Origin: Tigriopus japonicus
Lineage: Eukaryota; Arthropoda; Copepoda; Harpacticoida; Harpacticidae
Direction of reading: 5' to 3'
Assembly: GCA_010645155.1 (NCBI GenBank)
Contig: CM021314.1
Coordinates: forward strand, 9,109,052-9,173,051
Length of the DNA: 64,000 nucleotides
This document shows positions 23,426-33,400 of the stretch, piece by piece. Position 1 is the stretch's first letter. The number at the start of each line of letters is the position of its first letter. The notes beneath the pieces were generated by a model that was not told the origin of the DNA, made no database searches, and saw only the letters and a program-made list of their open reading frames with translations. Position numbers and translations under genes: made by a program.

Positions 23426-23660
23426 TACCTGTCAAATATGCCTGTGCTAAACAGGCGATAAGTGTTGGTTTGGATGGCCGAAATTTGAATCGTTGCCAAA
23501 AGGGGTCTTTGGTTGAAAGACCCAACTATGGTTTCAAAATTGCACATTGATTGATAACCTTGTGAAGTACAGGCATCAATTAATGCTTCCTTCAAGACTG
23601 TGCAATCGTGAGTCTCGACGTTGGCGCGGTTAAGATTTCATTGATTTCATAGAATCGTTT
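23426..23660 (-). pseudogene. Frameshifted coding-like fragment
   Basis: The minus strand reads NVETHDCTVLKEALID through to RLFSTGIFD and ends at a possible donor (GACAG then GTAATT). Immediately upstream the coding-like frame (RFYEINEILT) is shifted, so the two parts cannot be read together. The segment with PLLATIQISAI and FSTGIFD resembles the region of papain-family (C1) proteases before the catalytic His, but neither catalytic Cys nor His is present. Family assignment is weak. Confidence 0.25.
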
Positions 23661-24039
23661 GATTAGGGCGTTGTCTGAGCAAGTGCCTATTTAGATTTAG
23701 TATTTAGGATATTTAGGTCTCCGAAAAATGTCATTCACACCAAATTCTATCCACAAAGTCCTATTGTCCCAGTCACACATCATGCAATTTCAATAGTATC
23801 AAAATGTTCGGGTTTTTTGTGAAAGCTGATTCTACATGTCCTAAAAAAATAATCACTAGATAAAAAGTATACTAACAGAAAAGGAAGAGTGTTCCAATTT
23901 CAGATGAATAACATGATCAAGATCTTTTTCAAATGACATGGTGTCAGTTTGTCCACAAAAAGTGACGGCATTTTCATTTTGGGATACCTTGTTTTAAGCC
24001 CGAAACACCCAATTATAAATTCTAGACATTTTTATCACA

Positions 24040-24213
24040 ATGTTATGCATTCCCTCCAACTCGTCCCAAGAAAAGGGAAACAACCAAAATCCTCGCCGTT
24101 TTCGTAGGCTCAACAAAGCTCGTCTCGGATTGAAAGATTCGCCTCAAACTCGAAGGACCAACATTTTGGAGAACGAAAAACTGGCTAGACGTTTTGTTCG
24201 TTCAACTCTATGA
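24040..24213 (+). CDS. Short basic ORF, 57 aa, unidentified
   Basis: An ATG frame of 57 codons, rich in Arg/Lys/Asn (RRFRRLNKARLGL). Codon choice looks gene-like, but there is no signal peptide, domain or nearby exon with matching phase. It could be the end of a decayed gene or chance. Confidence 0.2.
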   Translation: MLCIPSNSSQEKGNNQNPRRFRRLNKARLGLKDSPQTRRTNILENEKLARRFVRSTL

Positions 24214-24457
24214 GATGGTCCTTTTATGGCTATTGGCTTCAATGAACCATGATGGATTAATTAAAGTCAAGTCTTATTTGACTGATGCAATGTAGTATAT
24301 TCCAAGTCATGTTTGGTGACCATGGCGCCTTAAAAGATGGTCAAATAATAGAAACACATTCATGCGATCACAACAATTTGCCAGAAATTTGTACATCAAG
24401 GACAACTACACCAAAAGAAAGAGAGGTGATCGAAAACTGATCAAAGAGATAATGCTC

Positions 24458-27400
24458 CTAAAGGTAAGTTTGACCAGTGTGTTCACCAATAAAATCCAAA
24501 TACTCAGACACTCGGCTGAAACCATTGGGATGATTCTTGCCACACCCACGATCAGGCCCAAAGCTCACAATACCATATTGAATCCAGGGACTGCCACGGA
24601 ATGAGCTTTGAAGAGCGCCTCCGCTGTCACCCTGAAATTTTCGAAGAAACCAGTTAATGACACATTGGGTGCTTCAAGATAGGGATGGGTGACACCGGCA
24701 TTTTGACATCGACACCGACACCGAGACCGTCCAAATTGTCAAAGTCGACACAGACACCGACACATATTTTTGAAAAAAAAATCACGTAACCTTGTTGGTG
24801 GCGACACAAAGGGCCGGTGTCGACACTGACACCGAAAGTTAAAAAAGCCGGTGTCGCTCGACACCGACACCGGCTTCTCGCCCACCCCTACTTCAGGAAG
24901 CACCAAATGTTCCGGAGTGGTAAAGAGTGGAAATTAGCGATGAGAATTACGATTTCCAATAAGATCAAATCATTAACGCCCTTGTGGGAAAGAGACTTGG
25001 CATGGCTTGGGTTGACTTCGTATTTGAATTTTCAGATCAATCTAATCCCGGGGTAAAAAGTTATGCCTTTATGAGCCCGCCCTTTTGTAATAAAAAATTG
25101 CCCAAATAGGGCTAGGGTTTGATTGTGCTGAAAATTGAAATATGTAGTCAATCTAACACAAGCAAGGTTTCATTTGCAAAAGAACGTAATTGATTGCTCC
25201 CAATGGAAATTATAATAGATATCGCTAATCTCACAGTCCAAAGAAATTGAGTGGTTCTTGGGTACTAAATGATGAGACACAATTTACCTGACAAGTACTG
25301 GACCGATCTCCAAAGTTTTGGGCACAAATATTCGTATCTTTGACTTTACTGCCATAAGTTCTCCGGCAGTCACTATTCGATATCACGTGAAGTCGAAGCT
25401 TGTTGAGGGTTTTACTAATTTTTCGATTGTCACCTGAAATAAAATGTCATAGCTTGGTCACTGAGAGCATCTTAACTGGATAGTTGTCCATTATTTATGA
25501 AAGAAACAAGAGCAAATTAGAACTAATTTTTTGATATTATATTTAACCCATGAGGAAGAAAGCGGATAGTTTTCCTAGCCACGTCATTTTAGGTTTAATC
25601 TTAACAGTGTTACATTGTTCTCCACAAAAATAGCACCCTTGTCCAAATGGTGGTGTCAAAATTCCGATGTCCTATCATGATTATTATCACCCACACAAAT
25701 ATCGGGCCGATAACGTCCAAATCAATCTCAATCGAAACTGGACATTCCTTCCGAGTCAATTGGAGACACAGGTTCTCTTTTTCTCACCCAATGTCATTAG
25801 GACTTGAATATGTTCAACCCAATTAGTGCTAACCCATCAAACCCATCTTAAGTTTATCTAAGAAAGGCTCAAAGCCTCAATTTGTTGTTTCTACCTTCTG
25901 CTTCATCCAGTCCCCAACCAGCCGTTACCATGATCTGACCAACTGTAGGATGTGTTTCCTCGTTATTACGAAGAGGCAGACAAACGGGTAAGATGGTTTC
26001 TGCAAGATTAAATGATTTGTTAAAGTCATCTTTGATCCAAATGCCGAAGTTTACGAATCAACATTCCAAAATGGCAGATCTATTTAAGCTTCTGTAGGCA
26101 GATCTATCTTTTTGTCAAGTTTTTAGACGGGTCAAACCTGAGTAGGTAACTTTTCGCGGGAGCTTGATCAAAGCCACATCATTGGTAAGGACATTGTCGA
26201 TGTAATTGGGATGTTCATAGAATTCCTCGGAAAACATGATGACTCGCCCCGATTCCTTCTCATATAAATTATGGGCCCCCAAATATACGTAGGACGAGTT
26301 AGCTCTGTGAAAAAACACATCCAAATATTAGGGCCTCTCGCTTCGCCGCCCAAGACAAGAATGTCACAATATGGGGTGATTATCAATTTCACGCATTCAG
26401 GGACGATTTTGGGTTGAACGTTCGAGTATTCTTAGGTACTGGTACCTGATTGTGCAATGAGCTGCCGTTAGAATCCATTGATCGCTGATCAACGTTCCTC
26501 CGCAAAACCATTTCTTGTTGAAGGATATGCCAACCAACCACGGAAACTCGTTCTGTTCGGCCTCGGACCCGCCGACAATTCGAGTGGCTTGGAAACCTCG
26601 GAACGGTGAAATTCCACAGCCCTCTGCAAAAATAGATCAAAAACTTTGGAGATGGAATCGTGAATGCTTCTGAAAGTGGACAGGCAAAGCGAAATTGAGA
26701 AAAGAGTTTTGACTTATGCAAGGATGACTCAACGAATTTTCAAATTTTAACTTTAATTTAATTTTAATTTAATTTTAAATTTCAACGAATTAAATTAAGA
26801 TGTCCTTGACTTAGGCCATGACTACAATCCAAGAGATGTCATTAATTAATATTTCCATTGAGAATTTGTTGCACGGAAACATAGTAGTCTTAAGATAGTT
26901 CTTTAACTTTGTCTGGGAATTTGAGCTCCCTGCCCAACAAGGAAGCATCAATCGGGTTTGAGTTTTTTTGCCTTTTTATCTACGAAATCCGCTATTGTTG
27001 CAAACCTGCATCCAAGAACGAAAAGAGTTCACAGACGTCAACCAAAAGTTCAGATACTTACATACAGGGAGGTACACACAAATTACACTCTGAATTTTGC
27101 GGCCTTTTTGCAGTTTAACTCGGAAAGGGCAGAAGTGGGAATTTCCCCAAATGAATGTTTGACTCCTTGAGGTGGGTAACCATAATAAGATCTCAAGGAG
27201 ATTGCACATATTTTAAGAAAGGAGCCTTCTCCATTACTAAATGATCTTGAAACAGGAAAGAAATCGCGTGGAGATGTTCTGGACCCCTTTAGCAAGAACC
27301 ACTGAATTTCACTGGACTGAGAGACTAATGAAAATAGTCATGATTTTCAGTGGGAACAAATCAACTACATTCTTCTGCAAATATGGACACTGCCTAGGTT

Positions 27401-28782
27401 GACTTGAATCCGCATTTCAATTTTCAGCTCAATTGAACGTCGGAGACAAAAGTTATGCTCATTCAAAGTTCAGTGCAAATCCTACCGAGAATGAAAAAAC
27501 TAGCCCTTTTCTGGCAATTGTTTTACCACAAAAGGGCAAATTAATTCATTCTATGCTCTCTTCACTACATAAGTTTGAGAAGTCATAACTTTTCACTCTT
27601 GCATTCGATTGCGCTGAAATTTGAAATACGTCGTCTACTGAATACAAGCCAGGTCTCATTTGCAGAAGAACGCAATTGAATTCATCCTTGTGGAAATCAT
27701 AATTCTCACCGTTAGCCTTCCACTCCAGAAATTCAGTACTTCTTCCCTGTATGTAGTTATCAAACTTGGGAGTCCGCGTCTTTGCCTGGAAATGTTGTTT
27801 TAAAGAATGAGAAAGAAATTGATTTAGGTTTTGGAATTAGTCCATTCCCATTACAAATCAATATGAAAACTTGCCTCAAAGAGTATAGCGCATGAACAAA
27901 AGTAAAAGTAAAATAAAATCACCTTCTCCATTGAAACCTATTGCCATTTCATCTTCACGATCAGACTCGGCTTTGGTGGTTGACTCCACAAAGTCCTCAG
28001 AATTGGTGGGTTCCTCGTCCATATGGGTCTGATCAATTACTCGCCATTGGCACGAAAAACCTGCATGTTCCACATGGGTGGAACTTCGAAAATATAATAA
28101 AGCCCGGTTGGTGAAAGACTTTACCGTGAATTCCTCTCGATAGGTCCCACAGATCCTAGAGCAAAACAAAACCTCAAAAATAACCAACAATCACAAAGTA
28201 CTCCGATATCTCAAACTCACAAAAAGTATTCATCCTTTTCCGTGTTGGGGTTGAACAATAGGTAATCTTTCAGATTGGACGGGGTGCAATCCTCCGTTTC
28301 CACGTGGGCACAAGTTAATTCGATGATGCTTAATTGAGGGGCTTGCAATCTCCAAACGCAAGAGATATTGGATGGATAGTGGTTTGGATAGTTGGGAGAT
28401 TCAATGGTTCCAGATTCGCCAATCACAAGATCTCCCCAACTATGACCACATTTTTGACGACCAGGATGAGTTCGGAAGATATCGCTCTGAATCTCAGCGG
28501 GATCAAACCCAATGAAAGGTAATTGAACCTCGTTATTTTCAGCCCTCAATTCCGAATCGTCGTCATTCAAGTCATCATCGTCATCGTTCAAGATCTCTAC
28601 GCTTTGGAGGGGTTGTGGAACCAATGATTCCAAATCTGGATAGTCTAAATCGGAACACAATCCCTTCGAAGCAAACTGTGGGAACAAAAATTGTTGGGTT
28701 TGACCAAAAATGGGACAAATTTGGAGAACCTTACCAGAATAACCAGGGTCAGAAGAGGCTTTAGTTTGACTAGAGTCATCAT
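24458..28782 (-). CDS. Secreted CUB-domain serine protease (S1)
   Basis: Eight exons: 28782-28735, 28675-28221, 28155-27923, 26623-26446, 26304-26138, 25999-25895, 25433-25288, 24631-24458; total 501 codons. Signal peptide MMTLVKLKPLLTLVIL plus the start of exon 2. An acidic DDDDDLNDDD linker is followed by a CUB domain (about 92-205, four Cys, SPNYPNHYP and the final CQWRV). The protease domain starts after Arg260 at IVGG (261). Catalytic residues are intact: His301 in TAAHC, Asp346 in NDVALIKL, Ser447 in GDSGGA. The residue at chymotrypsin position 189 appears to be Ser, suggesting chymotrypsin-like rather than trypsin-like specificity. A Cys just before the activation site (EGCGIS) and another in PVCLP can tether the pro-part. 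It is probably an extracellular digestive or immune-cascade zymogen. Two introns carry transposon copies. Confidence 0.88.
24680..24890. mobile_element. hAT-like MITE with GACACCG repeats
   Basis: A 211-bp element in the last intron of the CUB protease. The ends are inverted (TAGGGATGGGTGA and, in reverse complement, TAGGGGTGGGCGA). The flanking 8-bp repeats CTTCAAGA (24672-24679) and CTTCAGGA (24891-24898) differ by one base. The inside is filled with GACACCGACACCGG units in both orientations, so the strand can fold back. Confidence 0.7.
24938..25240. repeat. Foldback element, family A, copy 1
   Basis: Imperfect inverted repeat with arms of about 110 bases. Each arm holds ATTACGTTCTTNTGCAAATG-type, ACNTATTTCAATTTTCAG and AAAAGTTATG blocks in the same order. 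It lies in the last intron of the CUB protease. Related copies are at 27335-27716, 31575-31760 and 33850-34010. Confidence 0.6.
27335..27716. repeat. Foldback element, family A, copy 2
   Basis: The clearest copy. The left arm (about 27340-27465) and the reverse complement of the right arm (about 27590-27715) share TTCTTCTGCAAAT, a tract with CGNATTTCAANTTTCAGC, and AAAAGTTATG, in order and at similar spacing. The centre carries CCCTTTTCTGGCAATTG. It lies in the third intron of the CUB protease. Confidence 0.65.
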
Positions 28783-28828
28783 GATGAGAACACAAGTTTC
28801 AACTAACACACTGCTTATTTGGAACACT

Positions 28829-28842
28829 CTTAAATAGTTGGA
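28829..28842 (-). promoter_or_regulatory. Candidate core promoter of the CUB protease
   Basis: The minus strand carries an AT-rich TATA-like CTATTTAAGAG about 50-60 bases upstream of the start codon at 28782, with a second TATA-like TTTATAG slightly further upstream. Position fits a short leader; the motif is non-canonical. Confidence 0.35.
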
Positions 28843-28859
28843 AACCTCTATAAATCACA

Positions 28860-30420
28860 AGTAATTAGAATTCGCACCTCCTCGACACTCTTTGTTCCGA
28901 CCATATGAATGGGATCACGCTTTGATAATCTCGTCATCCTACGGTGGTGGGATGCATGCAATTCGATGCGTTTTACCCTTCAATTGGGATTGGGAACACA
29001 AAATCCGAGGGTTGTTTGTTATCCATTAGCTTCAACAATAATAACAACTTGCCAAGTGAAGTCTTCTTCGAGCTATTGATGTCACAGACGTCAAGTAGTG
29101 TATATATTCTCGCACCTGCCGTAGATTCGTTTCACTCATGAAGTAAGCAAATTGAAGGGATATCTTTTTTTTCCCGGCCTCGAGTGCTTGCTTTGGTTGC
29201 CTTAGGATGTCTTTATTTAGAGCCGAAAAGAATCACGACAGACGCTTTACCTAATAGGACGACCACTGGGTTTACTTCTACTGCCACTCCTTCTTCAATT
29301 GCCATTGTTATTCTGACGAGGATTGTTCACTGTGGTCAGAAGAACCATTGAGGCCTCGTGTTTTCTTCTTTTTTTCTCCAATTCCTATCATGGTTCGTGA
29401 CCGCTATTCGATTTGGGGCCAATCAGAGACAGGAAAAATTATTCAGTTTGTGTTCAAACTCCTGTCCGAGTATTCTGGGATGGCTCTAAGCATCATAAAA
29501 ATTGGAAATCGATCAAGGGTTTGTTCTATCTCTTCTTGTTTATCAGACAAGATGACAACTTTGCCGTCTAAGAGGAACCGACATGAACTCAAGATTGAAC
29601 CCCAATTTGGTTTTTCAAGTTGATAACGCAGCAAAAAAATTCATATTGGATTGCTCATTAATGCAAGTTGATTTATATCACCTTTTGGAATAGCATTGGG
29701 AACCAAAAAAATAGCACTCTCTTTATTCATAGAGATGCCCCCCCCAAAAAAAAAATTGAGTTTTCCTCTGTTTGAGTCTTTCACGACTGGCCATCTAAAC
29801 CTATTGATTTCTCCGTTAGCTACTGGGAGTTTTCTTCAAATTTTCGGGATCAATTCGAATGCTCTGGTTTAAAGAAATAGAGAAACAGACTTGTCCAAAA
29901 AGTGCTTTATTTCTAGTACTTGAAGCATGACTTTCGCTGAGATTTAAGCACAACTATAATCCTCGCATCGAATGCATTTTCCCATTCATTACTTTTAACT
30001 CTTAGAAATTGATAATGATGGTGACAAAACGTCAACTTATTTATATAATTAACTGTCTTTTCATGTTTTTTGATTGATTCCCTACGTAGTAAAAATTCAG
30101 AGTTTGAAATAAAAATGTCCTACAAGCGATAATTTTTTTCACAACATTCGCCCCCACTCGTTTGCACCGCCCTTTCAAATTCCTTCTGGCATTTTTTTGC
30201 ATTGTTTGAACTTAACTTTTGTTATAGTTCCGATTCTTTTGAATTTATAATGTTTACCCGCTCCAATGCATATGCAACTTTTTGGGTACAATTTAAGTGT
30301 AACTTCCCGAAACGTTCGAACTTTGTAATCTCTGAACCTCACACTCTTTGGAATTCTCAGAAGATCCTGAACCGGATGTCTCGACATGATATACTGTAGG
30401 TCCACTTTTGAACCATTCAT
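28860..30420. other. Intergenic, divergent promoters region
   Basis: Region between the start of the CUB protease (-) and the start of the receptor (+). Only short overlapping frames (29348-29623, 29443-29634) with no domain. A poly-A run lies near 29745. Confidence 0.4.
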
Positions 30421-30424
30421 AAAC

Positions 30425-30430
30425 TATAAA
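30425..30430 (+). promoter_or_regulatory. Candidate TATA box of the receptor gene
   Basis: TATAAA 36 bases upstream of the ATG at 30466. This would leave a leader of only about 10 bases, so it may not be the main promoter. Confidence 0.3.
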
Positions 30431-30465
30431 CACGCCCTCAATTCATTCGTCTATTCATCTACACC

Positions 30466-33400
30466 ATGCAATTACGGTTAAAATTAATTATAATCCATCT
30501 TGGTATTTGGAACTTGGTGTGCTCTCAGAGAATCTCGAATTGCAATGATCTCAAAGGGGAAAATGGATTACTCTACGTTATCACGGATGAAGACATTACA
30601 ATCGAGTGCAATTTGTCTCCCGATATTAAGAAATGTGTATGGACACCTCAAAACTCAAGTTATCCCGAATGTGAAGCTCCCATGGACGAGGACAGCTCCA
30701 TCACATTTGTCGACGCCAGACCCAACTACAAATGTAGTTTTCGACCTGGTCATTGTTCATTGAGTTTCACATCAATGCAAAGAGAAAATATGGGTGTCTG
30801 GACTTTGGCCTCCGTCAGCTCAACCAATGCGTTTTACCAATATTTTGCCATTATGGTTCGTACATCAGGGGATCTCTCACGTAGTCTTATTCAACCAGAA
30901 ATGGGTATACGTAATCTTCTATTTTATTAGCATCCCTATTTGACTTTAGTATGAACTCCAAAAGATATTTTATAGACGATTCCTGCTTCTTGCCGGATGT
31001 GATTTATATGACGAAAGCGTCAGTCTTCCAAAGGATTGATGAAGTGGAAAGTCCAAAGGAATGCCAATTGAGGTGTCAGGAAATAGTCAACTGCACACAC
31101 TGGACATGGGCTGACTTGGAAATGAAGTCTCTCTCCAAAGCCTGTTTCTTACAAAATGGAGATAATGTAGTACAAAAGAAGAGACTGCATTATGTGTCGG
31201 GGCTGAAACATTGCACAGGTAAGGTTGAAAGCGACCACGTTGTTCTTGTGAAAGTGGTATGTTCCAAAACATTGGCCATTGAGGATGAATTACTTTTTAT
31301 TAAATACATAGTTTAGTACCTTTTCATGAGTAGAAAGTGCTTTCAAAGTTCCTGTTCAACTGCCAAAAATTTCAAACAATTCGGAAGATTTCTTCACATA
31401 TTGCGGCAGTATTTTGAAGAAGGTTAATTTGTTGTTTTCATTGAAAATAATAGACCTTGCTGAACAAGCCTTTCCCTTTGCTCTATCCATTGGATAATTT
31501 TTTTGAAGAGCTCTCCTGCCCTTCTTATTTCATTCAAGAACCACTAAATTTTTGGGACGATGTGACTAGTAGTAAGAATCATGATTTCAAATAAGAAACA
31601 AATAATTTCTTTGCTAAGAGACCTTGCCTCTGTTGGGAAGACTTCTCAGTATTCAGCTCAATGGAATGCCGGATTGAAAAGTTATGCCTTCACAAACTAT
31701 GTACTAAAGAGATCCTGAAGGGAATGAGCTGTTTTGTGGTAAAACAATAACCAGAAGGGTTCATTGATTCCAATCCAATTCCAAAAAACTCCAAATGAAC
31801 TTTTTCAGTTTAAATTCGATCCCTTTCAATGGAAAATGAGTAAAACGATGATTTGTTCTTTGGCCATGACCATTGTAATGTGAATAATTCGCAAGTTCGC
31901 GCTAACATCATGCTCATTCAATTTTTGTAGATCCAGAATCAAATTTGAAACATTTTCCAAGAATGCTGGATCGACCAGATCCAGTGTTGATCAATCAGGC
32001 CAAATTGAATGGAACCACCATTATGGTCAGCATTGGAGGTGGTTTGATTTTGGTGGTGGGTGTCATGGCTTCATTGGTGAGACGATATTCCTTGCGAACC
32101 GAACGGGATTACAACTCCTTAGATATGACTGTGGACTTAGGGCAGCCTATCCCTGTAGCGAAACTAAGTAGTCTAGTTCAAAGAAAGGTTGTGCCTTTGC
32201 CGAATGAATTTAAACGCCTCACAGACGCTGATAGAGCTAAGAATGTCATTGTCAAATCAAGAGACATGGGAAAGTCAAAGATGAATGCGCCATTGAACAG
32301 GTAGGTAATGAAGAAATAGACGTAAGTTGTTTCTGTCTCAAAACCTTTAATGATAGAATGTACATTTGTAAGCAAGGTTTCAAAAATGTTGGCACCCAAA
32401 ACTTCATTGTTTTTTTCCGGTTCGTGTTTATCGTATCGTATCGCCGACCAGGGGTCGGCAATCTTTGGGGTGATTTTGGGTGGGTCAAGGAGCAATGGGG
32501 AAAAACCAAAAGAGTGGGCCCGAGAGCCATTCGTATTTGTGGGCCCAGAACGCTTTGATACTTGAATTGTGGGCCCTTGAACCTTCCAGCATCTGTTTGG
32601 TAGGCCCTAGACTACTAAAAGTCAAATTTGGCGGGTATTTACTCAAAAGAGGTTGCCGATCACTGGGGTAGACAAACGTAAGGTCAAGCAGCTCAGTGGT
32701 AAAGCGGATAAGTCACGAAAATGTCAATTTATGACTAAAATTTCACAATCGACGTAAAAATGCCGTGTATTTGTAATTTTTTTGTATTCTAAATGTAACA
32801 TTTCTATTCCCCAGAGTTAGGCATATTTTGCCATATGATGAGAGCCGGTTAACATTAAATACCAAGATTGAAGAGTCTGATTATATCAATGCCTCGATCA
32901 TGCCTAGGATTGAACACATTGGTAACTTAATTGCTTGCCAAATTCCAAATGAAGAGACTGAGGACAGATACTGGCAGATGATCATGGAGAATCAAATCAA
33001 CGTGGTGGTTAATCTAGACGAAAGCAACCGTAAGTATCTTCAGATTTAGGATCTTGTGCTCGTTTTTGGTTCGTCATCCAAATGTCCAACCAATAGATGA
33101 TATTGAAGACAATCATCACCCCAAAATAGATTCCAATGCATATTTTATCCACCTTTCGTGTGATCCTTCTGGCGTCTTCATTCACATTGCTTGTTGGTTT
33201 TTGCCCATGATCCAACCATGCATCGTGTTTCTGCTTCATGTCAGGAGACATCGGATACACTTGAACGGGATTATTGGCTCTCTCATGGGACTCATTACGA
33301 GCTAATATCTGATACTTGATTGTGATGACCACGATAAACTCCAAAAGAACAGCAAAAACAAAGCAAACGCACCCAACCATCCAGAAATCCAACTTGGTAG

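Larger units (their letters stand above)
21141..24457. other. Intergenic with scattered coding-like fragments
   Basis: AT-rich region between the YGAP-repeat gene and the CUB protease. Besides the fragments listed separately, frames here are short and unsupported. No mobile element is recognisable. Confidence 0.4.

Noticed and set aside
27080..27125. Mini-exon ECNLCVPPC on the minus strand with a perfect GTAAGT donor, possibly a clip-like part of the CUB protease
   Set aside because: It enters in phase 1 but leaves in phase 2, while the next protease exon (26623) needs phase 1. Direct splicing from 27923 to 26623 closes the frame.
27711..27785. Possible extra protease exon (minus) with a good acceptor and GTGAGA donor
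   Set aside because: In the phase set by the preceding exon it meets a stop at once, and its end overlaps the foldback element.
32685..32725. tRNA-like D-arm sequence (AGCTCAGTGGTAAAGC)
   Set aside because: No matching B box, anticodon or acceptor stem; could be a SINE scrap, but one box is not enough.
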